Made by a program: the position numbers and the translations under genes
NCBI GenBank assembly: GCA_012523365.1
Contig: JAAYIQ010000062.1
Coordinates: forward strand, 1 to 35,353
Origin: Clostridiaceae bacterium
GTDB taxonomy: Bacteria; Bacillota; Clostridia; Saccharofermentanales; Saccharofermentanaceae
Length of the DNA: 35,353 nt
Direction of reading: 5' to 3'
Shown: piece after piece, positions 17,167 to 26,077 of the stretch
Layout of the letters: the number at the start of each line of letters is the position of its first letter
Numbering within the stretch: position 1 is the stretch's first letter
The notes under the pieces: generated by a model
Seen by the model: the letters and a program-made list of their open reading frames with translations, nothing else
Database searches by the model: none
Told to the model about the DNA's origin: nothing

Positions 17167-18158
17167 GCTCGTGTACCCCCTTCTTCAAAGCGCTCCGAAT
17201 CGGGCTTACCTTTTCGCGAAAACCAATGCTGATGAGCAAAAACACGAGGGCGTATATAAAACTCCAGGATCGGAGTCACCGCGTTCATAAGCAGAACGGA
17301 ACTGATAATGGCCATGACCGATTGCCCGATCGAAAACAATGCCAACGTTAGGACTCCCGTTCCGATTCCGAACGCAATACGCCCCGAACCGGATGTCGGT
17401 ACTGTCGAAAAATCACCGAGAGCAAACACCGCACAGAAAACAACTCCGGATCCGGCCAAAAATCCGATCATTCCTTTCAAGTCTGCTGTACCGAAAAAAA
17501 ACATCCAATAACCCGAAATCAATGTGACGGCATACGCGATCGGCGTTTGAAGTTTCAAAACTCCCCGTGCCGCAAGATACACTCCGCCCGCCACGGCAAA
17601 AACCGCACCCGTTAAACCCATCGCACCCGGAAAAAAACCGGTCATCAGTTGAAGCCATCCGGCATGTCCCGGAGCGGCGGACAGAAGCCCGGACGGTCCC
17701 GAAATCAAACTCTCCAGGTAAAACCGGGATTGAAACGGTTCCGCGATCACGCTCGTTTTATCCGAAAAAGCGACCGCCAGAAACGCACGAGCGGCAAATG
17801 CGGGATTGAAAAGATTGTTTCCGGCTCCGCCGAAAAACTGCTTAACAATGACCGACGAGAAAAGGACTCCCGCGGAAACTACCCATATCGAGACGGTCGG
17901 AGGAAGTAACAACACCAGTATCAGACCGCTGGTCAACCCGCTCAAATCGATATACGCCTGTTCCCGACGAACATATTGCGCAAAAATCCAATCTAAAAAT
18001 GCATGCAAAAGAGCTGCCCAGAGAAGGAGCACCGCGGCGCGAACACCATACATATAAACGGCCGCGACACAACAAGGCAGAAGCGCGATGACAACATCCA
18101 GATATATCTGCGGCGTATTTTGCTTTTTGCGGATATACGGCGCGTTCATTTCGTTCAT
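17163..18158 (-). CDS. rnfD: RnfD-like membrane subunit
   Basis: Membrane subunit of Rnf/Nqr-type ion-pumping oxidoreductases. 331 residues with about nine to ten helices. The family's patterns are present: DLSGLTSGLILVLLLPP (about 71-87), KQFFGGAGNNLFNPAFAARAFL (106-127), and VLLMNAVTPILEFYIRPRVF near the end. In RnfD a Thr in the SGAT motif holds covalent FMN; here that place reads ISGPSGLLSAAP (152-163), without the Thr, and the later GSIGETS motif is GAMGLTG. So the fold is RnfD, but flavinylation is probably lost. ATG start, 4 nt after the rnfC-like stop, with AAGG just upstream. Confidence 0.88.
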   Translation of the reverse strand: MNEMNAPYIRKKQNTPQIYLDVVIALLPCCVAAVYMYGVRAAVLLLWAALLHAFLDWIFAQYVRREQAYIDLSGLTSGLILVLLLPPTVSIWVVSAGVLFSSVIVKQFFGGAGNNLFNPAFAARAFLAVAFSDKTSVIAEPFQSRFYLESLISGPSGLLSAAPGHAGWLQLMTGFFPGAMGLTGAVFAVAGGVYLAARGVLKLQTPIAYAVTLISGYWMFFFGTADLKGMIGFLAGSGVVFCAVFALGDFSTVPTSGSGRIAFGIGTGVLTLALFSIGQSVMAIISSVLLMNAVTPILEFYIRPRVFAHQHWFSRKGKPDSERFEEGGTRA

Positions 18159-18162
18159 CCTT

Positions 18163-19494
18163 TTACCTTTTTCTCATACTCTCGGCGGCTCGGCCGATAC
18201 GGGCGGATAAATCGATACCTGCCGGACATACATACGAGCACGCCCCGCAGGAAATACAACTGTCAATATGTTCACGTTCCAGGGCTTCGGACTCGCCCAT
18301 CCGCAGAAGACGCTCGCAAAGGTAAGGTAACAAGCCCGCCGGACACGCGTCGACGCATGCTCCGCAGTGAATACAGGCCGTCCTCGGCGGTTCATGTTCG
18401 CGAACGATCATCAGACCGGCTGTGGTTTTCAATACAGGCGTATTCATATCCCGAACCGCAACACCCGTGATCGCCCCGCCCATTACGATCTTGCGGGCTG
18501 ATCCGGCTCCGGGCACTCGTTCCAGAAGTTCGCCGATCTTAGTGCCGATCGGAACCAAAACATTATGGCCTCTCGCGATATCGCTCGATACGGAGATGAC
18601 CCGCGAAGTCATCGGCTGATTCCGGTCAACCATATCCCAAACCGCCGCACAAGTGGAAGCGTTAAAAATGACCGTTCCCATGGCTTCCTCGGTGGAAGCG
18701 TCGACCGGAAGTTCCACCCCGTAAAGAGCCTTGATCAGAAGTTTGTCGTATCCTTGCGGATATCTCGATCGTAAAACACGGATTTCCAAATCACGGTCCG
18801 GATATTTTTCCCGGTGTTCCCGGAAAATCCTTTGAAGTGCCTGAAGTTCCGCCTCCCATTTGTCCAAAAGGCAGAAAATAACCTTCTTCACCCGGCAAAG
18901 CCCCGAAAGGACAAATGCACCTTGGATAACCCGCTCGGTTTGCTCGCGAATCAGATGAATATCACATGTCAAATACGGCTCGCTTTGGCATGCGTTGATG
19001 ATCAGCGTTTCCACTCCGATTCGTTCCGCGTTCCTGCACTTCACGGAGGTGGGCATTCCGTCCCTGCCCATCCCGACGACTCCTGAATACAGGAGAAGTT
19101 TCGACAAGTCCTCGCGGCTCAGGCGATCCGGAAATTTGCGTTTCCGGATGGATGGATGCAATTCCCTCTTCAAGTCATTGCGAATCGTAACCGCCTCGCA
19201 ACCGGTGCCGTCCGGAAGAATGATGCCCGAAATGCCCGTGACGGTCCCGGAAATGCCGGAATGAACGGGAGCGCTCGTTGCCGACGAAGGCTTGCCAACG
19301 ATCTGACCGATCGTCACCCGCTCCGATTCACGAACGGTCGGAATCGCCGGGGAACCCCGATGTTGGAGCATCGGCAATACAATTTCTCTTGGCGTAATAA
19401 TCTCAAGGACCGGCTCTCCCGGAAATTTCTTGTCTTCCGAAAATGCCAGCCCGTCGAGCGGAATCCATCCTTTTCTGAATGAAAGTTTTCTCAT
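18163..19494 (-). CDS. rnfC: RnfC-like iron-sulfur subunit
   Basis: Peripheral subunit that in Rnf complexes oxidises or reduces NAD(H) and passes electrons through two [4Fe-4S] clusters. Both clusters are intact: Cys374/377/380/384 and Cys413/416/419/423. The N-terminal barrel-like part carries APVHSGISGTV and the middle SLBB-like region GTVIFNASTCAAVWD. The nucleotide/FMN loop, usually GLGGAGFPT, reads GMGRDGMPT (141-149), and the usual NGAECEPYL reads NACQSEPYL (167-175), so cofactor or donor use may differ. 443 residues, normal for RnfC. ATG with GGGGGA upstream, only 22 nt after rpoD, so the two are probably on one transcript. Confidence 0.9.
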   Translation of the reverse strand: MRKLSFRKGWIPLDGLAFSEDKKFPGEPVLEIITPREIVLPMLQHRGSPAIPTVRESERVTIGQIVGKPSSATSAPVHSGISGTVTGISGIILPDGTGCEAVTIRNDLKRELHPSIRKRKFPDRLSREDLSKLLLYSGVVGMGRDGMPTSVKCRNAERIGVETLIINACQSEPYLTCDIHLIREQTERVIQGAFVLSGLCRVKKVIFCLLDKWEAELQALQRIFREHREKYPDRDLEIRVLRSRYPQGYDKLLIKALYGVELPVDASTEEAMGTVIFNASTCAAVWDMVDRNQPMTSRVISVSSDIARGHNVLVPIGTKIGELLERVPGAGSARKIVMGGAITGVAVRDMNTPVLKTTAGLMIVREHEPPRTACIHCGACVDACPAGLLPYLCERLLRMGESEALEREHIDSCISCGACSYVCPAGIDLSARIGRAAESMRKR

Positions 19495-19516
19495 TCGATC
19501 CCCCGGAGGCGGGATG

Positions 19517-20584
19517 TTAATCGATATAATCTTTAAGTTTCTTGCTCCGGCTCGGATGACGAAGCTTGCGCAAGGCCTTCGCCTCTATCTGGCGGATACG
19601 CTCCCGCGTGACGTTGAATTCACGGCCCACCTCTTCGAGCGTACGCTGTCTGCCGTCGTCCAGGCCGAAACGGAGACGAAGAACCTTCTCTTCTCTCGGT
19701 GTGAGGCCGCTCATTGCCTCCAATAATTGTTCTTTGAGCAATGTATACGCGACCTGGTCTGCGGGAGAAAGCGCATCTTCATCGGGAATAAAATCGCCGA
19801 GATGGCTGTCCTCTTCCTCACCGATCGGCTTCTCAAGCGATACCGGTTCCTGAGAGATCTTCTGGATCTCACGAACCTTCTCGACCGGAAGTCCCATCTC
19901 CTCTGCGATTTCTTCCACTTCGGGTTCGCGTCCGAGTTCCTGGATCAATGATCTTTGAACCCGGACCAGACGATTGATCGTCTCGACCATGTGGACCGGA
20001 ATTCGAATAGTCCGGGCTTGATCCGCAATCGCGCGGGTGATTGCCTGCCGGATCCACCATGTGGCATATGTGCTGAATTTAAAGCCCTTGGAGTGATCAA
20101 ATTTATCGACCGCTTTGATCAAACCGAGATTGCCTTCCTGAATCAAATCCAAGAACTGCATTCCTCGGCCGAGATAGCGCTTGGCAATCGACACCACGAG
20201 ACGAAGATTCGCCTCAATCAGCATATCTTTTGCCTCTTGGTCACCCTCCAACATACGTTTAGCCAGATCCTGCTCTTGTTCTGCGATCAGGAGCGGAACC
20301 TTTCCGATTTCTTTCAGATACATTCGAACCGGATCGTCCATACCGATGGATTCGCCGATTCCCTCACCGAGATCCACCTCGGTCAAATTCTCTTCCTCAA
20401 CGTTCGTCTCCGGTATGATCTCGACACCCTTTGCTTCAAGTGTGTCAAAAATTTTCTCCGCGATATCGGGATCCAGATCATTCTTCTCGATGATCGTCAT
20501 CATGTCTTTATAGCTGATCCCGTTATTGTTTGCCGCCGCTCTTTTCTCGATTTCCTGAAGAATGGAACGAAAGTCGTTTGCCAT
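19517..20584 (-). CDS. rpoD: Primary RNA polymerase sigma factor (sigma-70/sigma-A)
   Basis: Directs RNA polymerase to housekeeping promoters. All regions are present: a short region 1.1-like N-terminus, region 1.2 [18 protein letters not shown], region 2 with [18 protein letters not shown] and [17 protein letters not shown] (-10 recognition), region 3, and region 4 with the helix-turn-helix [30 protein letters not shown]. 355 residues, a typical Bacillota size without the E. coli insertion. ATG with AGGAGG. The usual neighbour dnaG is absent; instead a zinc-ribbon membrane protein gene precedes and the Rnf-like operon follows after 22 bp. Confidence 0.97.
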   Translation of the reverse strand: MANDFRSILQEIEKRAAANNNGISYKDMMTIIEKNDLDPDIAEKIFDTLEAKGVEIIPETNVEEENLTEVDLGEGIGESIGMDDPVRMYLKEIGKVPLLIAEQEQDLAKRMLEGDQEAKDMLIEANLRLVVSIAKRYLGRGMQFLDLIQEGNLGLIKAVDKFDHSKGFKFSTYATWWIRQAITRAIADQARTIRIPVHMVETINRLVRVQRSLIQELGREPEVEEIAEEMGLPVEKVREIQKISQEPVSLEKPIGEEEDSHLGDFIPDEDALSPADQVAYTLLKEQLLEAMSGLTPREEKVLRLRFGLDDGRQRTLEEVGREFNVTRERIRQIEAKALRKLRHPSRSKKLKDYID

Positions 20585-20650
20585 TAAATTCCTCCTGTTA
20601 TCCCTTTACCGTTTAGATAATCCGATAGGCAAATTGAGACAACTTAAACA

Positions 20651-21418
20651 TTATGTGAGTTCCGAAGCAAGAGGGATCACCGTCACCGTGCTCTTCTCCG
20701 TTTGTTTATCCGTTCGGATGATATATTTCTCACTTCCCGCGATGATCTCCACCCGAACATCACCGTAATACTGCGAAGCGTTATCTGTCTTGTATCCTGA
20801 TTTCTCGGCTCTCAGCGCCGCGAAAGCCTCGTAGGTATCACGAACCTGGTCTTCGCTTAATTCATTCGTCGAGGTTACTACCTGAAGAACATTGTTCGAG
20901 GATCCGGTTATGGAATATCCGACCGGATATCCGTCCGTGCTTGCCGTGTTGACTGCGTATCCCGCTGTCGTGAAAACCTGACCGACCGACTCGGAGATCG
21001 CATCCTTACGACCTTGCCGGATCAGATAAATCGGCAGGAATATCGCGACGACCAGCAAAATGATTCCGAGCGATATCCCGGCAATTGTCCACACGGTCTT
21101 CGCCGGAGCTTTCACGTCATCCGCCGATACCTCGTACGGATTCTTTTCTTTCTTCTTTGTGGTTGTCAGCGATTCCGCTTGTTTGATCGCCGCGGGTACC
21201 GGATCCGGAAACACCGGGACGGTCGTGTATCGCTTGTTTCCCTCGCGCTTCGGCTGAGGCTCGTTCGGAAACGTATAATTCCCGGGATTCTTCGCGATTT
21301 CAACAGCTTCGGATATCGGAAAAACGCAATCACAAAATAAACACTCGCACATCTCATCGCGATCATAAGCTACAACCAAAGAACCGCAGTTCTTGCATAT
21401 ACCGTTTATGGAAGCCAT
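20651..21418 (-). CDS. Zinc-ribbon single-pass membrane protein, function unknown
   Basis: An N-terminal treble of cysteines (Cys8, 11, 24, 26, 29, 31) forms a zinc-ribbon-like domain, followed by a polar linker rich in Lys/Thr, one transmembrane helix (about 110-132) and an outside domain of about 120 residues (residues 133-255) with no recognised motif. Such zinc-ribbon plus membrane-helix proteins often sense or scaffold at the membrane, but no function can be assigned. 255 residues; AGGTGGG precedes the ATG. It lies 66 bp before rpoD and may share its transcript. Confidence 0.75.
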   Translation of the reverse strand: MASINGICKNCGSLVVAYDRDEMCECLFCDCVFPISEAVEIAKNPGNYTFPNEPQPKREGNKRYTTVPVFPDPVPAAIKQAESLTTTKKKEKNPYEVSADDVKAPAKTVWTIAGISLGIILLVVAIFLPIYLIRQGRKDAISESVGQVFTTAGYAVNTASTDGYPVGYSITGSSNNVLQVVTSTNELSEDQVRDTYEAFAALRAEKSGYKTDNASQYYGDVRVEIIAGSEKYIIRTDKQTEKSTVTVIPLASELT

Positions 21419-21482
21419 CGGGAACCCACCTTTATGTATAATTACCTACAATCCCGGCAAAATACCACAAGTAGGCAGAGTA

Positions 21483-21511
21483 ATTATAACCGTTCACCCG
21501 GAAAAGTGCAA
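21483..21511 (-). promoter_or_regulatory. Candidate promoter of the zinc-ribbon gene (and rpoD)
   Basis: On the minus strand TTGCAC (21511-21506) and a perfect TATAAT (21488-21483) are 17 nt apart. The -35 matches weakly. It would give a leader of about 60 nt. A second AT-rich TATACA closer to the gene is also possible. Confidence 0.45.
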
Positions 21512-21552
21512 ACGGAAATAGTTAAGTTTCGGAACCGATTGATATCCTTTCA

Positions 21553-21561
21553 TGATATATT
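21553..21561 (+). promoter_or_regulatory. Extended -10 promoter implying leaderless tadA mRNA
   Basis: TGATATATT (extended -10 TGN plus TATATT at 21556-21561) ends only 6 nt before the tadA ATG, so transcription would begin at or next to the A of the ATG. No ribosome binding site is visible before this ATG, unlike nearly all other genes here. Confidence 0.45.
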
Positions 21562-21567
21562 GGGAAC

Positions 21568-22068
21568 ATGAGAGAATCAAGCATCAGCGAGAAATTTATG
21601 CGGCAGGCTCTGACCCAGGCGAAGAAAGCCCAAAACATCGGTGATTGTCCGATCGGTTGTGTTGTGGTCCGCGACGGCAGAATCATCGCCAGAGCCTATA
21701 ATTTACGGGAACACAAACAGGACGCGACCTTGCACGCGGAGATGATTGCCATACAAAAGGCCTGTAAGAAAATCGGCTCCTGGCGTCTCGAAGACTGCGA
21801 TTTATATGTGACGCTCGAGCCTTGCTCCATGTGTGCGGGAGCCATTATTCAGGCGCGCGTGAGACATGTGTATTTCGGAGCGCCCGACCCGAAAGCCGGG
21901 GCGGTAATGTCTAAGGACAAGCTTTTCGAGCGGGCACATAACCATCGAGTCAACTTTACCGCGGGAATACTGAAGGAAGAGTGCGGCGATATACTGAGCG
22001 GCTTTTTCCGCGACCTCAGAACGCATAAAAAGTCCGGTCCGGAATCAACCAAATCATCTTCTCTTTGA
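21568..22068 (+). CDS. tadA: tRNA-specific adenosine deaminase
   Basis: Deaminates A34 of tRNA-Arg(ACG) to inosine; essential for decoding CGN codons. Zinc-dependent cytidine-deaminase fold with HAE (His57, catalytic Glu59) and PCSMCAGA (Cys86, Cys89), plus GAPDPKAGA and a typical C-terminal HRVNFTAGILKEECGDILSGFFR. 166 residues, with about 15 extra polar residues at the end. That tail overlaps the end of addA on the other strand by 53 bp. The ATG lacks a ribosome binding site and sits directly at a predicted transcription start. Deaminases on other substrates are possible in the superfamily, but the motif spacing is that of TadA. Confidence 0.95.
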   Translation: MRESSISEKFMRQALTQAKKAQNIGDCPIGCVVVRDGRIIARAYNLREHKQDATLHAEMIAIQKACKKIGSWRLEDCDLYVTLEPCSMCAGAIIQARVRHVYFGAPDPKAGAVMSKDKLFERAHNHRVNFTAGILKEECGDILSGFFRDLRTHKKSGPESTKSSSL

Positions 22069-25000
22069 CTTTCAGACGGCTGGCCGCTTCAATGGCGCGG
22101 GCGTAATAGTCGAGCTGAACGGTATACCGATCTTTGAGGATCCTCTCCTTTTCATTCTGATCGCCGCGAATCCTGTCCGATTTGTAATCGATCAGAACGG
22201 CTCTCCCGTTCTCGATGAACCAGCAGTCGATCATTCCCTGAATCAGACGAAAATCGTCCGGCGATACCGGTTCCGTAATCGAAAACGGTATTTCACGGAA
22301 CGGGCCGTGACCCGGGGTTCGTTCGGCTTTGCACATCCTCGCGCAGATGTCCGAGGATGAAAAGGCAAGGATGTCCGCTATATACGGCTCAAGATACGGC
22401 ACCTGTCCGGGACGGATCATGCCATGCGCGGCCAACCGCGCCAACTCCGCCCGCACGCTCTCCGCTGTGGCATGCCCGGGCAAAGCAGAAAAATCCAGGT
22501 ACTGAAAAACGCTGTGAAGGAGAACGCCCGCTTCGGTCGGAGACAGTGCGCGCTCCGTCGTCCGCTTCGTTAATCCGGTGCGAACCACAAGATTAACCGG
22601 TCTTTTTCCGGGTATTCCGTCGATCCCGGCCGGCACCTTTTCTTCCTCTCCCTCTTCGGGAGGAGGTGTTCTGCGCTTCAATTCCGACACCGTCACCTTC
22701 GCCGGCATACGAATTAAATCCTCGCGGGAATATGCGTTGCCTGATTGCTTTTCGAAAAGCAATCGTTCGGAGTCGCTCAGATCCTCGATATTGACTTCCT
22801 GACGATCCTCGTCCCGCCCGCGCGGAGGGGTCGTATTCCCGACGTTCACGAGGTCTGCTCCGGAGAGCTCCTTCTCAAGAATATTCCGCTCGATGATCTG
22901 AACGGTCAAGTCCTTGGTCCTTCGAAGCACGACTCCCGCTTCGCTTAATGATGCAACGTCACTTCCTTCCGATATTAACGATTCTGCGGGCATCAGGGGG
23001 TTCCTGCCTAACCCGAGAAGCAGGAAATCCAGAAAACTCCCGGCGCGCAGAACCATATTCGGGGGGAGTTTCTCATCGGGAACCGGACGCGAGGCTGTCA
23101 CAAAGTCCTCATGCCGCGATATGCCTCCTTCTTTTTTTCTCGTAAAACTGCCGACCAGATAAAGCCTTTCCTCGGCGCGGGTCACAGCGACATATAGGAG
23201 GCGAAGATACTCGGAAAGTGCTGCGCGCCGCTCCCGCTCGGTCAGAAATATCTTCGGGAGGGTCGGATATTTATAGCCCTTTTCGAGTTCAATAAAATCA
23301 GAAGCGATTCCGTGAATATCATTCATTATGACGGATCCGGTATCGACGCGGAGCGGAAACGAGCCGGAAATCCCGCATACGAATACAACCTTATATTCAA
23401 GACCTTTGCTTTTATGGATGCTGTTACAACGGACCGCATTACGGATCTGCTCTCCGATTTCATAATCCTCGGGGCGCTGGTCTCCCCTTCGGATTTCGTC
23501 GATATAGCGGACAAAAGAATAAAGTCCGCCCCTTCTGCCGCTTTCAAAAGCATTCGCCCACTCGCGGAAGGTCTCCAGTGCCTCCACGCGCGAAGGCCCG
23601 TTCCGGTCGCCGATCAACCGATTCAAAATGCCAGTGGAAAGGTATATTCTTTCGATCAGCTCCGAAACCTTAAGGAACATCGATTGGGTGCGCAACGAGC
23701 CGATAAAATCGAGAAAACGATTGATTTTTCCGGCAAGCGGCTCCGGACCCTCAGCCGCATACAGTGCGACCTTCTCATGGTAGAAATCCTTAGCACGGCC
23801 CTTTTCCCTCGCGAAAAGATAAATCCGCAAGAACTCTTCGGGGGTGAATCCGGCATCCGGAAAATCGGCCCTCATAACCGAGCAGAGCGGGATGTCCTGC
23901 CTCATGTTGTCAATCAGCAGAATCAGGTTATTCATGAGCAGAAGCTCTCTGTCGGCGAAAAGCGCGGCTCCGGAGGGTCCCTGAGCCGGAACGCCCAATT
24001 CGGACAATAACTCCGATATTTCCGCCGCTTCGCGATTCGTCCGGCATAGTACCGCGAAGTCCCCGTATTCGCACCCGTACCGGGTGATCAGCCCGCGAAT
24101 CGTCCGATACACATACAGCCCTTCATAGCGAATCGCTTCGATGTCGATCGCTCCCTCACCGGTGAGCTCCGAAGCACCCGTGTCTGCGGACGGGTCCTCC
24201 GACTGAGCAGGGTCGGTGTTTTCGGGACGACCGGACTCGTCGACCCGACCGGATTTGTCCGTTTCTGATCGGTCTTCCGACGCTCCACCATCGGTTCCCC
24301 GCGATTCTCCGACCGGACGGGACCGATCAATCAAGACCATCTGTACGGCTTCTTCGGGGTGATCGTCGAACGCATTTTCGAGCCGCATCGGCTCAAGACG
24401 CTGAGACGCGTCGTATTCGATTTCGGCGGATAAACGCGACATCAGTTGCGAGAAAATATCGTTTGCGAAATTCAATATCTCGGCACGGCTTCGGAAATTA
24501 CCGTTCAATTCCAGAAGCGTACCTCCCGAGCCTTCGCGATAGCGGTCGCCTCTTGATGTAAACATGTCCGGTCGCGCGTGGCGGAATCGGTATATACTCT
24601 GTTTGACGTCGCCGACATAAAAAGCGTTCCCGTTCGCGATCCGTTCGATAATCGCGTCCTGAATCCGGCTGTTATCCTGATATTCGTCAATGTAAATCTC
24701 CGTGAAAAGCTCCCGGTAATGTGCGGACACCTCCGGTCTCTTCAAAAGCCGTAACGCCAGCTGTTCCTGGTCGGAATAATCCAGCGCACTTTCGGTGCGC
24801 TTTCGTTCGGAATACCAGCGGTCCGTGAGCTCCACCGTCTCGAAAAGCCGCGCCAGAAGCGGGAGCATGATCGAGAGATCCTTGCTGATCTCTTCGGCGT
24901 TTCTCCTGAAAACACCCGGTTCAAGACCTTTGAATCGGGACACGTACTCCCGGTTGATCGGATAGATCCCGGTCAGAATGTACATTTGCACAAAAAACGG

Positions 25001-26077
25001 CTCCAGAACGGAATAAAAACGATTCTTAAGATCATCGGAGTCCGCTCTCCCGGGCCCTCCCGGCCATTTTCCGATCGGTACGCGCATCGCGATCTCATGG
25101 ATGTCATTCCAAGAGCAATCTTCTTTCATTTTCTCGAAAAGCTCCGCGGACGCCGCAAATGCTCCCCGGTAACAAGCGACATATTCATCGTTTTTTTTCT
25201 TCACGCCGGTGAAGGCAAAAGAGCCGAGAATCCGATCGGCTTCCGAGACCGCATCGGCGGCGCGACGCGATATTTCCCCGAGCTCCTCAATGTATGCCGC
25301 CGCAACCGGCGATCGGGAAAAATCTGCGGCTTCGCGCTCTTTTTGCCGGATCATCTCGCGAATGCGCTCTTGGTAATCCGGAAGGCTTCGCAGTGCCGAA
25401 TGAAAGGACAGGATCATCTCCCGGAGCATGCGATCGCTTCGTCCGTCGCCGAAACACATCGACATATTCATGAAAGACGCGCACCATGATCGGGTAGTCG
25501 GGCAGTCATTTGTAAGCGAGAATGGCAAAGGCTCCGAAAGAACATCCGGCAGTTCGGCGGGAACGAGGGTCTCCGCGTCGGGATCACCGACCAGCAGAAT
25601 CCGGTGGCAAAGAGCATAGAGCCCGTCCAGAACACGATCAACCGATTCCTCCAGAAGGATCTTGGAACGGGTACCGTCCATGATCGAGGCGCCGGGTTCA
25701 ACAAACACCTTTCCCGCATCATCGGTCGATTCCGACCCGAAGTTCTTGATTACATCGTTACAAAAAGAGTGGATGGTCGAAATATGCGAAAGCGGAAGCA
25801 TGGAGATCTGCTCCGAAATCCGGAGCGCCTCGCCGGAGCTTCCCGCGCGTCTTTGCGCCTCCAGAAGAGCCGTTTCCAGACGGTTGCTCATATGTGTTGC
25901 CGCCGCTCGGGTAAACGTCATCACCAAAACATTCTCAACATTCAGTTTGCCTTCGACGATCCGCTCGGCGATACGCTCGACCAAAACCCGTGTTTTGCCG
26001 GATCCGGCGGCAGCGCTGACCAAGAGGTTTCCGAGTTCGGCGTTCACGACGCTTCGTTGTTGCTCCGTCAGACTCAT
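22016..26077 (-). CDS. addA: ATP-dependent helicase/nuclease subunit A
   Basis: 3'-5' helicase and nuclease of AddAB, which processes double-strand breaks to Chi-like sites for recombination. The UvrD-type helicase starts with the Walker A SAAAGSGKT (21-29), Walker B-like DEYQD near 462, and late motifs HKSKGLEYKVVFV and LYVAVTRAEERL; the C-terminal RecB-type nuclease has VLIDYKSD near 1295-1301. 1353 residues, longer than the about 1230 usual; part of the excess is an acidic Ser/Asp/Glu/Gly-rich insert near residues 589-642 that looks disordered. The start codon overlaps the addB stop (ATGA). Confidence 0.95.
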   Translation of the reverse strand: MSLTEQQRSVVNAELGNLLVSAAAGSGKTRVLVERIAERIVEGKLNVENVLVMTFTRAAATHMSNRLETALLEAQRRAGSSGEALRISEQISMLPLSHISTIHSFCNDVIKNFGSESTDDAGKVFVEPGASIMDGTRSKILLEESVDRVLDGLYALCHRILLVGDPDAETLVPAELPDVLSEPLPFSLTNDCPTTRSWCASFMNMSMCFGDGRSDRMLREMILSFHSALRSLPDYQERIREMIRQKEREAADFSRSPVAAAYIEELGEISRRAADAVSEADRILGSFAFTGVKKKNDEYVACYRGAFAASAELFEKMKEDCSWNDIHEIAMRVPIGKWPGGPGRADSDDLKNRFYSVLEPFFVQMYILTGIYPINREYVSRFKGLEPGVFRRNAEEISKDLSIMLPLLARLFETVELTDRWYSERKRTESALDYSDQEQLALRLLKRPEVSAHYRELFTEIYIDEYQDNSRIQDAIIERIANGNAFYVGDVKQSIYRFRHARPDMFTSRGDRYREGSGGTLLELNGNFRSRAEILNFANDIFSQLMSRLSAEIEYDASQRLEPMRLENAFDDHPEEAVQMVLIDRSRPVGESRGTDGGASEDRSETDKSGRVDESGRPENTDPAQSEDPSADTGASELTGEGAIDIEAIRYEGLYVYRTIRGLITRYGCEYGDFAVLCRTNREAAEISELLSELGVPAQGPSGAALFADRELLLMNNLILLIDNMRQDIPLCSVMRADFPDAGFTPEEFLRIYLFAREKGRAKDFYHEKVALYAAEGPEPLAGKINRFLDFIGSLRTQSMFLKVSELIERIYLSTGILNRLIGDRNGPSRVEALETFREWANAFESGRRGGLYSFVRYIDEIRRGDQRPEDYEIGEQIRNAVRCNSIHKSKGLEYKVVFVCGISGSFPLRVDTGSVIMNDIHGIASDFIELEKGYKYPTLPKIFLTERERRAALSEYLRLLYVAVTRAEERLYLVGSFTRKKEGGISRHEDFVTASRPVPDEKLPPNMVLRAGSFLDFLLLGLGRNPLMPAESLISEGSDVASLSEAGVVLRRTKDLTVQIIERNILEKELSGADLVNVGNTTPPRGRDEDRQEVNIEDLSDSERLLFEKQSGNAYSREDLIRMPAKVTVSELKRRTPPPEEGEEEKVPAGIDGIPGKRPVNLVVRTGLTKRTTERALSPTEAGVLLHSVFQYLDFSALPGHATAESVRAELARLAAHGMIRPGQVPYLEPYIADILAFSSSDICARMCKAERTPGHGPFREIPFSITEPVSPDDFRLIQGMIDCWFIENGRAVLIDYKSDRIRGDQNEKERILKDRYTVQLDYYARAIEAASRLKVKEKMIWLIPDRTFYAF

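Noticed and set aside
20585-20650. Separate promoter for rpoD (TTGTCT-N17-TATCTA)
   Set aside because: Both hexamers match poorly; the upstream promoter of the zinc-ribbon gene is a better candidate.
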